Shown one piece after another: positions 47,861-57,685 of a stretch of 64,000 nt of DNA. Origin of the DNA: Commensalibacter melissae (GTDB lineage: Bacteria > Pseudomonadota > Alphaproteobacteria > Acetobacterales > Acetobacteraceae); assembly GCF_003691365.1 (NCBI RefSeq), contig NZ_CP033087.1, positions 1,006,501 through 1,070,500 of the forward strand, read 5' to 3'. The notes below the pieces were generated by a model. It was not told the DNA's origin. It saw nothing but the letters and a program-made list of their open reading frames with translations, and did not search any database. The position numbers and the translations under genes are program-made. Within the stretch, counting starts at the first letter, position 1. Every line of letters begins with the position of its first letter.

Positions 47861-48135
47861 GGTTTAACCTTTTTGATAAAAAATCTTTTACTTACTGAAA
47901 AATCATCTTATAAAGATTTGTCCTATTTTTATATTTAAATCCTGTTAGCAATAATTGAAACTCATACTTTATAATATTTATTAATTCGTAATTGTTATCG
48001 ATAATTAATTATCCCAAAAATGTTATTAAAATTTTTATATATTGAAAAACAAAGATTAATTCTTAAATTTGTTGGATCAGAAATAGGTAGTAATATTAAT
48101 TATATTATCAGATAACTATCTAAGAATATCAATTC

Positions 48136-48792
48136 ATGACCCTTTCAATTACACCACATTACAAAATTCCTAACATTCCTAAAATATTTTCTCAAATGAA
48201 AATTATCAGCTGGAATTTGTTAAGAAAAATTGGAGCATCTCCATATGACGTTGCTTACTTGATCAATAATCACAAACCTGATTTATTGTTAATGCAGGAA
48301 GCAACAGAGGAAATTAATATTTTACCCGATCTTGTTGGTGGTTATTACAGTCGTTTTCCATTACCTGGCAGAATTCATGGTGTTGCTTGCTGGAGTCCTT
48401 ACCCATTTTTTTCGCCACCCACGATTTGCGATTTACCCCGAGGCACGTTAATCAAACGTGTTGCCCAATTGATCGATTATGGAAATTTCTGGATAGCTAA
48501 TGTCCACCTATCCCATGGTCAGATATTGAACCGTAAACAATTACAGGCTCTTGCCGGTATTCTACCTGATCACGCTGCAGTTTTAGGTGACTTTAATCAG
48601 ATTGGTCCCGCATTATTACATGGATTCAGAGATGTTGGGCCCAATGAACCAACACATAAAATGGCCAATCTTGTACCAATTCGTCTCGATCGTTGCCTGA
48701 TCAAGGGTATGGAGTGTATTGCAAGTCAGGTTTTATCCAGATTTACATCCGATCATCATCCAATAATGGTGATACTACGTCCAGTCTTATAA
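48136..48792 (+). CDS. Endonuclease/exonuclease/phosphatase (EEP) family protein
   Basis: The 218-residue protein keeps all EEP-fold active-site positions: Asn in SWNLLR, Glu in MQEATEE, His in NVHLSHG, GDFNQ, and the final SDHHP. The family covers DNA and RNA nucleases and lipid phosphatases, so the substrate is unknown. An internal ATG at 48196 (MKIISWN) is a possible start that would drop a 20-residue prefix. It has no signal peptide. The last six bases overlap the convergent cardiolipin synthase gene. Confidence 0.75.
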   Translation: MTLSITPHYKIPNIPKIFSQMKIISWNLLRKIGASPYDVAYLINNHKPDLLLMQEATEEINILPDLVGGYYSRFPLPGRIHGVACWSPYPFFSPPTICDLPRGTLIKRVAQLIDYGNFWIANVHLSHGQILNRKQLQALAGILPDHAAVLGDFNQIGPALLHGFRDVGPNEPTHKMANLVPIRLDRCLIKGMECIASQVLSRFTSDHHPIMVILRPVL

Positions 48793-50238
48793 ATATGGAA
48801 GCAGCAATCGAGTGGTAGCATCTCTTAATTTTACTAGGAAGAATCTTTTTTCAAGCTCTTTTAATTTTAATAGCTTGTTTTTATGCAATATAATGAAATC
48901 GTCAATTTTTTCTGAAAATTTTTCATGATAAACTTCCATATTGATTTCAAAATTCAATCTTAAACTACGCATGTCAATATTTGAACTACCCACAAAGGAC
49001 CATAAACGGTCAATAACCATCAGTTTGGAATGATTGAAAGGGGGATTGGCCAACCAGATTTTACATCCATAACGTAAGGGTAATTTATTGTTTATGTTTC
49101 TGGCCCAATCAACCAAAAACTGATTGCTTTGTTCAGGGGTAATTATATCAATTTCCACACCTCGAATGGCAGCCATACATAACAATGATAGAAAACGGTC
49201 ATCCGGCAAAAAATAAGGGGTCATAATCCTTATTGATTTACGCGCCAAACTTATTGCCTGCATCATTGTATATTTGATTTTTTCCATATCTGAATCAGGA
49301 CCAGCGGTTATAATGCGACACACCATATCTCCTTCCTCTTTTACTTCTGGAAAAAATTTTTTATCATCCAGCTTTTCCGATGTAATAAAAAACCAGTCCT
49401 GCAAAAAAGCTTCAGTTAATTCATGTACAATGGCGCCTTTTACCCTAAAATGAGTGTCTGAAACCGGATTTTTAGGACATTTTGATAACACATTTACAGC
49501 AGCGATATTTAAACCTCCTATAAATCCAATCTTTCCATCTACCACCAAAATCTTCTTATGAGTTCTTAAGTTTATAAACGCCATTTTCCAGGGAAGAAAC
49601 GTATGCATAAACCTGTCTATACGAACGCCATGAGCTTTTAAATATTTGGCAATGGGACAATAGAAATAACCGCTACCTATTCCATCGACAAGCACACGAA
49701 CAACAGCGCCTCTTTCATGTGCCTTGATTATTGCATCGGCAAATTTCCTGCCAATATCATCACTTTTAAGAATATAAGAGGATAAGAAAACGCAACTTTT
49801 TGCAGAATTTATTGATTCCAGCATAACGGGATAGGCTTCATCCCCATTATGATATATATCAATATTATTTCCCTTTAATAATGCCCTTTGTGTAAAGCTT
49901 TCTACAACTTTAGCCAATGGATAAAAATGACCTTGAACTGTATAATTAAAATTGCTTTTGGTAAATTTATGATGCCAAGGCCTGTGTGTGGCCAATTTTT
50001 GTGCCTTTCGGGTAACACGATTTATACCAAACATAAAATACAGAATAAAACCCGTAATTGGCATTATCCACGAGAATCCGATCCATCCTATTGCAGCTTT
50101 GGTATCTCTCACATGTTTCAAAACATGATAGGTAACCACTATTAATAAAAATAATCTTAGAACCGCCATTACCCAATCTTGCTTGACATCAATAAAAAAC
50201 AGATAAGTATAAAAGGCAGTCATAAAATTCCATTCCAT
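48787..50238 (-). CDS. cls: Cardiolipin synthase
   Basis: This is a membrane enzyme of the phospholipase D superfamily that joins two phosphatidylglycerols to form cardiolipin. Two membrane segments near the N-terminus (about 22-40 and 50-72) are followed by two HKD motifs: HKKILVVDGKIGFIGG and HSKLMVIDRLWSFVGS. At 483 residues it is typical of bacterial Cls. The start codon is 52 bases from the divergent yraN start, and the 3' end overlaps the EEP gene by six bases. Confidence 0.94.
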   Translation of the reverse strand: MEWNFMTAFYTYLFFIDVKQDWVMAVLRLFLLIVVTYHVLKHVRDTKAAIGWIGFSWIMPITGFILYFMFGINRVTRKAQKLATHRPWHHKFTKSNFNYTVQGHFYPLAKVVESFTQRALLKGNNIDIYHNGDEAYPVMLESINSAKSCVFLSSYILKSDDIGRKFADAIIKAHERGAVVRVLVDGIGSGYFYCPIAKYLKAHGVRIDRFMHTFLPWKMAFINLRTHKKILVVDGKIGFIGGLNIAAVNVLSKCPKNPVSDTHFRVKGAIVHELTEAFLQDWFFITSEKLDDKKFFPEVKEEGDMVCRIITAGPDSDMEKIKYTMMQAISLARKSIRIMTPYFLPDDRFLSLLCMAAIRGVEIDIITPEQSNQFLVDWARNINNKLPLRYGCKIWLANPPFNHSKLMVIDRLWSFVGSSNIDMRSLRLNFEINMEVYHEKFSEKIDDFIILHKNKLLKLKELEKRFFLVKLRDATTRLLLPYL

Positions 50239-50290
50239 ATAATTAACAACATATATTTTTATTCTATTTTAATTATGTTATGCTTTAATT

Positions 50291-50686
50291 ATGATCAAAT
50301 TTAGTAATCGTCAAAACGATTTTAATTCTTATTCTTTCACCAATAAAAATTATGCTGCTGGATTATTTGCTGAAGAAAAAGTAGCGAGCTATTTAAAAAA
50401 ACTTGACTGGAACATATTGAATCAAAGATACCGCTGTCCATTTGGAGAAATTGATTTGATTGCACAACGTGCTGACTATATATTGTTTGTGGAAGTAAAA
50501 AAAAGAAAAACCTTGCGAAAAGCTCTTTTCGCTCTTACCAATAGACAAAAACAAAGATTGATTAATTCCGCGAATTGTTATCTTGAAACATATAACATGA
50601 ATAATATCAACAATGTTCAATTTGATTATATTATACTAGATTTTCAAAATCGAATTGAACATCTTGAAAATATTACCGCTTATTAG
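50291..50686 (+). CDS. yraN: YraN/UPF0102 family protein
   Basis: This 131-residue protein belongs to the UPF0102/YraN family, whose fold resembles Holliday-junction resolvases and restriction-type nucleases. Catalytic-like residues are visible in GEIDLIAQRADYILFVEVKKRK. The activity in bacteria is not established. It is divergent from cls, and its last four bases overlap the end of the convergent unknown secreted gene. Confidence 0.85.
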   Translation: MIKFSNRQNDFNSYSFTNKNYAAGLFAEEKVASYLKKLDWNILNQRYRCPFGEIDLIAQRADYILFVEVKKRKTLRKALFALTNRQKQRLINSANCYLETYNMNNINNVQFDYIILDFQNRIEHLENITAY

Positions 50687-51048
50687 CTGCGATGACGACG
50701 AGCTTTAAACTTTTTATGGGATGAAACATTATATAAAACATTTCTTACCCTCATTTTTCCTAGATTTCTTTGTCTGTAGGAAATTTTATGAACCAATGAT
50801 GAATAACTTTTTTTTGAACTCGTGTGATAGGCAACACTCCTTAACATTGGATGTCTTGATTTTCTCACAGTACGTTTGACAGGACGGTAATGATGTACTA
50901 TAGGTGCAGCTGTAAGGGATGCAAGGGTTAACTTACCAGCTTCCGATTCCGTAACAATATGTTGCGCCTTAACAAAAGAAGGCATTGAACACCCTAATAT
51001 TGTAACTCCTAAAACCCAATAAAAAGTTTTTTTTACATTTTTTATCAT
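50683..51048 (-). CDS. Small secreted strongly basic protein, unknown function
   Basis: The 121-residue protein has an N-terminal signal peptide (cleavage likely after VKA, before QHIVTESEAG) followed by a mature part rich in Arg, Lys, His and Ser, with many RR and KK pairs. No known domain is recognised. The composition would suit binding to anionic polymers such as lipopolysaccharide, DNA or RNA, but that is a guess. Its 3' end overlaps yraN by four bases. Confidence 0.65.
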   Translation of the reverse strand: MIKNVKKTFYWVLGVTILGCSMPSFVKAQHIVTESEAGKLTLASLTAAPIVHHYRPVKRTVRKSRHPMLRSVAYHTSSKKSYSSLVHKISYRQRNLGKMRVRNVLYNVSSHKKFKARRHRS

Positions 51049-51111
51049 TATCCCATACCCTTAAACCGAATACCAACCTAGATATCAAGAAACACATTAA
51101 AGGACAATTTA

Positions 51112-51151
51112 GCAAGAATAAAAAGAAATAAAATAGAATTTTTATTCTTGC
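51112..51151 (-). terminator. 13-bp perfect inverted repeat downstream of grxD
   Basis: GCAAGAATAAAAA and TTTTTATTCTTGC form a perfect 13-bp stem with a 14-base loop, about 20 bases after the grxD stop and upstream of the small secreted protein gene. It sits at the end of the long purine operon and could stop its transcription, though no run of U follows the stem. Confidence 0.5.
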
Positions 51152-51170
51152 GTTGTAAAAATTCTACTAT

Positions 51171-51500
51171 TTACTTGCTGATAATATTTTCATCCTGAAA
51201 AAGAGTTTTCAATTCGCCAGTAGCATACATCTCGCGAACAATATCACAACCACCGACAAGCTTTCCCTTGACATAAAGCTGAGGAAACGTTGGCCAACTG
51301 GAAAACTCCTTTAATCCCTGCCTTAATTCATCATCTTCAAGAATATTTACATCCTTGAAAGAAACGCCCATATCAGAAAGAATATGAACCACTTTTGCAG
51401 AAAAACCACAACTTGGAAAGTCTGCTGTACCCTTCATGAAAAGAACAACAGGATTGTTATCAATTTCTTTTTGGATTTGTTGAAATAACGGATTACTCAT
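51171..51500 (-). CDS. grxD: Monothiol glutaredoxin (Grx4/GrxD family)
   Basis: GrxD is a monothiol glutaredoxin that binds a [2Fe-2S] cluster with glutathione and works with BolA in iron-sulfur trafficking. The active site CGFS (residues SCGFSAK) is intact, and TFPQLYVKGKLVGG is the conserved glutathione-binding region. The length of 109 is normal. It follows bolA by 27 bases on the same strand, matching the known BolA-GrxD partnership, and ends the purine gene cluster. Confidence 0.95.
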   Translation of the reverse strand: MSNPLFQQIQKEIDNNPVVLFMKGTADFPSCGFSAKVVHILSDMGVSFKDVNILEDDELRQGLKEFSSWPTFPQLYVKGKLVGGCDIVREMYATGELKTLFQDENIISK

Positions 51501-51527
51501 TTATTGTATAATTCCTTGATTAAATTA

Positions 51528-51752
51528 TTATAATACAGACGTTTGTAAAGCCAAGGCATGTAAATCTTTATCCATATAATTTTCCAATGCCTTATAGACA
51601 AGCTGATGTTGCTGAACTTTGCTTAATCCATCAAATTCTTTAGCGCTGATCTTGCAATAGAAATGTCTTCCATCATTTTTCAATGCACCAACATCAATAA
51701 TAGCATCAGGAAATACTTCGACTAAGCGATCTTTAATTTCTGAAATATTCAT
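51528..51752 (-). CDS. bolA: BolA family protein
   Basis: The 74-residue protein has the BolA fold signature with KNDGRHFYCKISAKEFDGLSKVQQHQLVYKAL, including the conserved His residue that contacts the cluster with Grx4. It should form a BolA-glutaredoxin complex with the adjacent grxD product. It starts two bases after the purL stop, so it is translated as part of the same operon. Confidence 0.92.
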   Translation of the reverse strand: MNISEIKDRLVEVFPDAIIDVGALKNDGRHFYCKISAKEFDGLSKVQQHQLVYKALENYMDKDLHALALQTSVL

Positions 51753-51754
51753 CT

Positions 51755-53965
51755 TTAAACTTTCATTAAATTTTCAAAGAAGGACTTGGACGCAGCTTTC
51801 ATTCTTGCGATTGTAATCATGGCACCTGATGGCATGACAAGGCTATCCCCACCAGTATACCCTATTAATCTTGCAGCAACACCCTGTTCTTTTGCTTTTG
51901 ATATAATTAAATCGGCATCAGAAGTCATGACAATATAACGTCCCTGATCTTCACCAAACCAATAGGCTTCTGGTCGCATACCACTTTCAGGAACATCAAG
52001 CGTGCAACCGGTATTTCCTGCCATAGCCATTTCAGCAATTGAAATAAGAAGACCACCATCAGATACATCATGACAAGCTGAAACTAGTCCCTGGTTAATA
52101 ATGGTGCGAACAAAATCACCATTGAGACGTTCGATATTTAAATCAACATGTGGTGGGTAACCTGCCTCTTGTCCAATAATTTCCCTGAGCCATAGCGTTT
52201 GACCCAAATGACCTTCCGTCTTACCGATTAGAACAAGTTTGTAATTTTTCTGTAAAGCGTTACCCACTGATTTTGAAACATCTTCAATAACACCTAAACC
52301 ACCAATGGCAGGTGTAGGCAGTACCGATACATTTTCATTTTGTGCATTACGTGTTTCATTGTAAAGTGAAACATTTCCACTGACAACAGGAAAATCTAGT
52401 GCGTTACAGGCATCTTTCATACCTTCAATAGCAGCAATAATCTGTCCCATTATTTCAGGTTTTTCCGGATTACCAAAATTTAAATTATCGGTTATTGCCA
52501 GTGGTTTGGCACCTACTGCGGTAATGTTGCGCCATGCTTCGGCAACAGCCTGCGCTCCACCCTGATAGGCATCGGCTTGACAGTAACGAGGTGTACAGTC
52601 TGTTGTTAACGCAAGACCTAAATGATGACCATCAACCTTTACCACCGCTGCATCACCTTGTCCAGGACGATAGACTGTCTGACCACCAATCGTGCTGTCA
52701 TATTGATCCCATATCCAGGAACGGGATGCCAAATCGGCACAACCCAGCAACTTTATGACGGATTTTTCAATATCAATAGTAATATTTAAAGGCGCGATAG
52801 GTTGTGGTGCAGGATAATTGGAGGATGGTCGTTTATAAAGTGGTGCCTCATCAGCCAGGGATGCAAGGGGAATATCAGCTTCTGTCTGATTATGATGTTT
52901 GATAACAATACGTCCCGTATCCGTCAGATGTCCAATAATGGCAAAATCCAACTCCCATTTTTCGAAAATTTGCTTGGCAATCTCCGTTCGATCTGAACGC
53001 AAGACCATAAGCATTCTTTCCTGACTTTCGGAAAGCATCATTTCATATGCTGTCATCTGGTCTTCACGTTGCGGAACGTGATCCAAATCCAGCTCAATAC
53101 CGACACCACCCTTTCCGGCCATTTCCACAGCCGATGAGGTCAGACCAGCAGCACCCATATCTTGGATGGCAACAATGGCATCCGTTGCCATTAATTCTAG
53201 ACAGGCCTCAATCAGCAATTTTTCAACAAATGGATCTCCGACCTGGACGGTAGGCCGCCTTGATGCTGAATCCTCATCAAATTCCGCAGAAGCCATTGTT
53301 GCCCCATGAATGCCATCACGACCCGTTTTGGAACCAACATAAATTACAGGGTTACCTACTCCAGCTGCAGCTGATAAAAATATACGGTCTTTTCTTGCAA
53401 TTCCAACCGCCATTGCATTGACAAGCGGATTGCCGTTATAACTTTCATGAAAATTGACTTCTCCACCGACCGTAGGAACACCCACACAATTTCCATATCC
53501 TCCAATACCCCGAATCACTCCATCCACAATATGACGAGTCTGGGGATTATCGGGGCTACCAAATCGTAAAGCGTTCAGGTTAGCAATCGGTCGTGCACCC
53601 ATGGTAAACACATCACGCAAGATACCACCAACACCTGTTGCCGCACCTTGATAAGGTTCAATAAAAGAGGGATGGTTATGGCTTTCCATTTTAAAAACCG
53701 CCGCCAAACCCTCGCCAATATCGACAACACCAGCATTCTCACCTGGACCGTGAATAACCCATGGAGCTTTTGTCGGAAGATTTTTCAGCCATGCACGGGA
53801 AGATTTATAAGAGCAATGTTCTGACCACATGACCGAAAAAATACCTAATTCGGTCAGACTGGGTGTACGCCCCATGATAGACAAGACTTTTTGATATTCA
53901 TCAGCAGATAAACCGAACTGTTTTGCCAAAGCTTCATTTACAACCAATTTTTGTATCTTACTCAT
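51755..53965 (-). CDS. purL: Phosphoribosylformylglycinamidine synthase large subunit PurL
   Basis: PurL is the catalytic large subunit (small-type, 736 residues) of the FGAM synthase complex PurL-PurQ-PurS, which amidates FGAR in purine synthesis. Conserved motifs include [10 protein letters not shown] near the N-terminus, the [10 protein letters not shown] stretch and the ATP-binding [13 protein letters not shown] region in the C-terminal half. The ATG at 53965 overlaps the purQ stop by one base (TGATG), which implies coupled translation. bolA begins two bases after its end. Confidence 0.96.
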   Translation of the reverse strand: MSKIQKLVVNEALAKQFGLSADEYQKVLSIMGRTPSLTELGIFSVMWSEHCSYKSSRAWLKNLPTKAPWVIHGPGENAGVVDIGEGLAAVFKMESHNHPSFIEPYQGAATGVGGILRDVFTMGARPIANLNALRFGSPDNPQTRHIVDGVIRGIGGYGNCVGVPTVGGEVNFHESYNGNPLVNAMAVGIARKDRIFLSAAAGVGNPVIYVGSKTGRDGIHGATMASAEFDEDSASRRPTVQVGDPFVEKLLIEACLELMATDAIVAIQDMGAAGLTSSAVEMAGKGGVGIELDLDHVPQREDQMTAYEMMLSESQERMLMVLRSDRTEIAKQIFEKWELDFAIIGHLTDTGRIVIKHHNQTEADIPLASLADEAPLYKRPSSNYPAPQPIAPLNITIDIEKSVIKLLGCADLASRSWIWDQYDSTIGGQTVYRPGQGDAAVVKVDGHHLGLALTTDCTPRYCQADAYQGGAQAVAEAWRNITAVGAKPLAITDNLNFGNPEKPEIMGQIIAAIEGMKDACNALDFPVVSGNVSLYNETRNAQNENVSVLPTPAIGGLGVIEDVSKSVGNALQKNYKLVLIGKTEGHLGQTLWLREIIGQEAGYPPHVDLNIERLNGDFVRTIINQGLVSACHDVSDGGLLISIAEMAMAGNTGCTLDVPESGMRPEAYWFGEDQGRYIVMTSDADLIISKAKEQGVAARLIGYTGGDSLVMPSGAMITIARMKAASKSFFENLMKV

Positions 53966-54663
53966 CAAGCCAAGGTCTCCATAATACCCCGGAATAAAGG
54001 TTTTCCATCTTCACTTCCCATTAAGGGATTCACCATATCTTCAGGGTGAGGCATCATTCCACAGATTCTTCCATTCAAACTTACAATACCAGCTATGGCA
54101 TTAATACTGCCATTTGGGTTTAACTGTCTATCTTCCGGATTTACAATTCCATTTGCTGAGCTATATCTGAAGGCAATCTGTCCCTCTGCTTCTAGCTGTC
54201 TTAATGTTTCTGAATCACAAAAATAATTTCCATCTCCATGCGCAGTTGCTGTCTTGAAAACATCACCTTTATTCCACCCGCATGTAAAAGCGGTATCATT
54301 TCGTTCAATCTTTAAATGACAATCACGAGATAAAAATCTTAGGCTTGCATTCGGTAGCAAAGCACCGGGAAGTAATTTGGCCTCTGTCAAAATCTGAAAA
54401 CCATTACAAATTCCAAGAATATATCCCCCTTTATTCGCAAAATCACAGATTTCTCTCATTATTGGTGAATGTGCCGCCATTGCTCCACAACGCAAATAAT
54501 CCCCATAACTAAATCCACCAGGCAAAACGATCATATCCAAAGAAGGTAAAGTTGTTTCACGATGCCAAACGATAACGGGAGTTACACCCGTTACCTGTTC
54601 AAAGGCAATCACAACATCTCGCTCACGATTGGTACCTGGAAAAACAACGATACCTATTTTCAT
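53965..54663 (-). CDS. purQ: Phosphoribosylformylglycinamidine synthase glutaminase subunit PurQ
   Basis: PurQ is the class I amidotransferase that feeds ammonia to PurL. The nucleophile Cys lies in [10 protein letters not shown], and the catalytic His and Glu are in PHPEDM near the C-terminus. The length of 232 is normal. The start codon at 54663 shares one base with the stop of the Rap1a-like gene (TAATG), and its own stop overlaps the purL start. Confidence 0.96.
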   Translation of the reverse strand: MKIGIVVFPGTNRERDVVIAFEQVTGVTPVIVWHRETTLPSLDMIVLPGGFSYGDYLRCGAMAAHSPIMREICDFANKGGYILGICNGFQILTEAKLLPGALLPNASLRFLSRDCHLKIERNDTAFTCGWNKGDVFKTATAHGDGNYFCDSETLRQLEAEGQIAFRYSSANGIVNPEDRQLNPNGSINAIAGIVSLNGRICGMMPHPEDMVNPLMGSEDGKPLFRGIMETLA

Positions 54664-55064
54664 TACCTTACCCCAACAGATGCGTTTTTACATGGATAAG
54701 ATTCATGCAAAGCACTAAAGACAGTCGCTCCTGCTGGCTGGTTCAATTGATCTGGATGTGCCTTCATATAATCAATAACTTTTTGACGCATTTCATTGCC
54801 AGATATGGAAGGATCAATGCAAAAACCGGCCGGTGCCTTGGGATCGCCTTCATTTTTGGCATAGACTTTTGAAAATGCGACAGAATCAGCAATACCGCTA
54901 ATATAAATATTACATGCCCTAACCGTCTGTGATTTTTGACATAATTGCAGAAAATCGGCAGCTTTAACTTTACTCACTCTTTGCGCCTGCACTGTTGTAT
55001 TTGCGCAAGCCATTAACAAAGCGATACCGGATACAGTAAATAATATTTTCTTACCTATACTCAT
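54663..55064 (-). CDS. Rap1a-like secreted Cys-rich protein within the purine operon
   Basis: This 133-residue protein has a signal peptide (hydrophobic core near 7-20); both a lipobox-like LLMAC and a cleavage after VQA are possible. The mature part has four cysteines (Cys42, Cys51, Cys82, Cys125) in the spacing of the Rap1a/Tai-type immunity-protein fold. It is fully embedded between purS and purQ with a 4-base overlap upstream (ATGA) and a 1-base overlap downstream, so it is translated with the purine enzymes. It has no known role in purine synthesis. The family call rests on pattern recognition only. Confidence 0.7.
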   Translation of the reverse strand: MSIGKKILFTVSGIALLMACANTTVQAQRVSKVKAADFLQLCQKSQTVRACNIYISGIADSVAFSKVYAKNEGDPKAPAGFCIDPSISGNEMRQKVIDYMKAHPDQLNQPAGATVFSALHESYPCKNASVGVR

Positions 55065-55303
55065 GATAAAACCTCGACTTCAAAATCTTCGATAACATTA
55101 TTGGCCAATAAATTTTGAGCCATTTCTATTGCCTTTTTTTTGGCTTCACTTACTGACATTTCAGATAATTCAAGATCAACTACACGTCCAACGCGTACAT
55201 CTTTTACTTCATTAAAAGACAGATTATGCAATGCATGGTTAATCGCCTTACCTTGTGGATCGAGCACACCCTGTTTCAACTGAATAATCAAACGTAATTT
55301 CAT
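55061..55303 (-). CDS. purS: Phosphoribosylformylglycinamidine synthase subunit PurS
   Basis: PurS is the small third subunit that assembles PurL and PurQ into the FGAM synthase complex. The 80-residue protein has the PurS signature [19 protein letters not shown] and VGRVVDLEL. Its start overlaps the purC stop by four bases, and its stop overlaps the Rap1a-like gene start by four, showing tight translational coupling. Confidence 0.95.
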   Translation of the reverse strand: MKLRLIIQLKQGVLDPQGKAINHALHNLSFNEVKDVRVGRVVDLELSEMSVSEAKKKAIEMAQNLLANNVIEDFEVEVLS

Positions 55304-56070
55304 TCCATATGCTCCGGATTGCTACTTTCTATAACCTCAAAATTTTTTTCAGGAATAATTTTCAATCGCTTGGCGATTTCCTGATAGGCTTCTTCCACTT
55401 TACCAAGATCACGACGGAAGCGATCCTTGTCAAGTTTTTCACCACTTGCCATATCCCAAAAACGACAATTATCAGGTGAGATTTCATCTGCCAAAACGAT
55501 ATGAAATTCATCATCTTTCCATAAACGTCCATATTCAAGCTTGAAATCGATCAGCTTGATTCCGATACCCGCGAACAATCCTCTGAGAAAATCATTGATA
55601 CGTAAAGTATAACTTACGATTTCATCCATTTCCTGCAAGGTCGCCCAATTGAATGTTGTAATATGATCTTCCAGAACCAGTGGGTCATTCAGTTCATCAT
55701 TTTTCAAATAATATTCGACAATGGGACGGGGAAGTTTTTTCCCCTCATCCAATCCCAGACGTTTGACAATACTACCCGCCGCAACATTTCTGACCACAAT
55801 TTCCAAGGGAATGATCTCAACAGATTTTACCAGTTGTTCCCGCATATTCAAACGACGGATAAAATGGGTAGGTATATTAATTTCAGCAAGCTGCAACATC
55901 AAATATTCGCTTATGCGATTATTCAATACACCCTTCCCCGTGATTGTACCCTTTTTTGCACCGTTACCAGCCGTTGCATCATCTTTAAAATATTGAACAA
56001 TTGTTCCAGGTTCAGGTCCTTCGTAAAGAATTTTTGCCTTACCTTCATAAATTTTTCGCCGACGGGTCAT
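55300..56070 (-). CDS. purC: Phosphoribosylaminoimidazole-succinocarboxamide synthase PurC
   Basis: PurC (SAICAR synthase) adds aspartate to CAIR in purine synthesis. Motifs include [13 protein letters not shown] at the N-terminus, [10 protein letters not shown], and [15 protein letters not shown] take the start as the ATG at 56070 (256 residues), preceded by AAGGGA; an in-frame extension to 56202 has no homology and no ribosome binding site. A 138-base gap separates it from purB, with no riboswitch visible. Confidence 0.95.
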   Translation of the reverse strand: MTRRRKIYEGKAKILYEGPEPGTIVQYFKDDATAGNGAKKGTITGKGVLNNRISEYLMLQLAEINIPTHFIRRLNMREQLVKSVEIIPLEIVVRNVAAGSIVKRLGLDEGKKLPRPIVEYYLKNDELNDPLVLEDHITTFNWATLQEMDEIVSYTLRINDFLRGLFAGIGIKLIDFKLEYGRLWKDDEFHIVLADEISPDNCRFWDMASGEKLDKDRFRRDLGKVEEAYQEIAKRLKIIPEKNFEVIESSNPEHME

Positions 56071-56208
56071 TATGTCCCTTAATTTTACAATGTGATTAAA
56101 ATAAATTGAAATAATAAGTACTTGAAAATGCAAGCAAATATTATATGAACTTAAATCTATAATATTGCGAGAATTACTGGATTTACAAGCTCTTTTATTC
56201 AATAATGT

Positions 56209-57561
56209 TTATTCTGGTACAGGCCCGGTTTCACCAAAAACATTCGCATAAATATAATCAAGATTTTTTGTATGCATACTGCCATCCATGGCTTTATCCA
56301 GAACCTCAGGACTGATTTTCCCCATGATTTCTGGATCATTTTCCAGATTTTCCCTGAATGTTTTTCCATCTGCTGTATTCAATTTTGTCCAGGTAGCCAT
56401 GGCACACCGTTGAACGATACGATAGGCTGCCTCTCGTGATAAACCTGCCTTGGCCAATACCAGCAATACCTCACCAGAATGAACAACACCTCCAAGACTT
56501 TCAAGATTTGCCTTCATTTGGTCAGGATAAACGACCAGTTTTTCCATTACCCCTGCCAATCTATTCAAGGCAAAATCAAGAGTTACGGTTCCATCAGGAC
56601 AAATCATTCTTTCCACTGAAGAATGACTGATATCTCTTTCATGCCACAATGCTACATTTTCAAGTGCTGGAATAACATGTGATCTTACAATTCTTGCCAA
56701 TCCTGTTAAATTTTCTGATAAAACGGGATTGCGTTTATGAGGCATTGCGGAAGACCCTTTTTGATCAGGATGGAAATATTCTTCCGCTTCACGCACTTCA
56801 GAGCGTTGCAAATGTCTTATCTCGATTGCTAGACGTTCAATAGAACTTGCAATAATAGCCAAGGTTGAAAAAAAGGCAGCATGCCGATCACGAGGAATAA
56901 CCTGTGTTGACACGAGTTCCTTTTGCAGTCCTAAATGCTCGGCGACATAAGCCTCGATCCGTGGATCAATATGCGCATAGGTACCGACGGCACCAGATAT
57001 GGCGCAAATGGCAATTTCCTTACGGGCAACGGTCAAACGTTCCTTGTTCCGTTTAAATTCCGCATAATATCCAGCCAATTTCAAACCAAATGTTAGTGGT
57101 TCGGCATGTATCCCATGGCTTCGACCAATGGTCATGGTATATTTATGGTCATAAGCCTGCTTCTTTAGGGCTTCAAGAACTCGGTCAAGATCTTTTATCA
57201 AAAGATCAGCAGCTTGTGTCAACTGAACAGAGAGACATGTATCCAACACATCCGAAGATGTCATTCCCAAATGAACAAAACGACTATCCTCCCCTATTTT
57301 TCCTGCCAACCATGTTAAAAAAGCGATAACATCATGACGAACCTTGGCTTCGATTGCATCAATAGCCTGGACATCTTCTTTATTGAATGTGGCCATTGCG
57401 TGATCCCCATTCTGTCGAATTTTTTTTGCTGAATCCGCCGGGATATATCCATAATTCGACATTGCTTCACAAGCCAAAGCTTCAATTTCAAACCAAATAC
57501 GATAACGATTCTCAGCATCCCATATAGAAGTCATTTCAAGACGGCTATAACGTGGAATCAT
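56209..57561 (-). CDS. purB: Adenylosuccinate lyase PurB
   Basis: PurB releases fumarate at two purine steps, from SAICAR and from adenylosuccinate. The fumarase-superfamily signature GSSAMPHKRNPV is present, as are TSSDVLDT and the catalytic-His region GRSHGIHAEP. The length of 450 is normal. An AAAGGA-type ribosome binding site precedes the ATG. It begins the leftward purine cluster and is transcribed divergently from the TerC-family gene. Confidence 0.96.
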   Translation of the reverse strand: MIPRYSRLEMTSIWDAENRYRIWFEIEALACEAMSNYGYIPADSAKKIRQNGDHAMATFNKEDVQAIDAIEAKVRHDVIAFLTWLAGKIGEDSRFVHLGMTSSDVLDTCLSVQLTQAADLLIKDLDRVLEALKKQAYDHKYTMTIGRSHGIHAEPLTFGLKLAGYYAEFKRNKERLTVARKEIAICAISGAVGTYAHIDPRIEAYVAEHLGLQKELVSTQVIPRDRHAAFFSTLAIIASSIERLAIEIRHLQRSEVREAEEYFHPDQKGSSAMPHKRNPVLSENLTGLARIVRSHVIPALENVALWHERDISHSSVERMICPDGTVTLDFALNRLAGVMEKLVVYPDQMKANLESLGGVVHSGEVLLVLAKAGLSREAAYRIVQRCAMATWTKLNTADGKTFRENLENDPEIMGKISPEVLDKAMDGSMHTKNLDYIYANVFGETGPVPE

Positions 57562-57685
57562 TCTCTGGTTTCCTTTCTTCTTTCCGATAGCTTAAAAAAA
57601 GTTTATATCATGGATTTTATATAATTCGTCCAGCCTTATTTTGAATAAAATTAAGTTAAATCATCATGAAAGTAATTAATTCCCG

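Noticed and set aside
47861-48135. Gap upstream of the metC-like gene checked for a SAM riboswitch
   Set aside because: The sequence is AT-rich and lacks any conserved riboswitch core; no terminator-like stem precedes the start.
55663-56082. 139-codon open frame opposite purC
   Set aside because: It is the antisense shadow of a well-supported enzyme gene.
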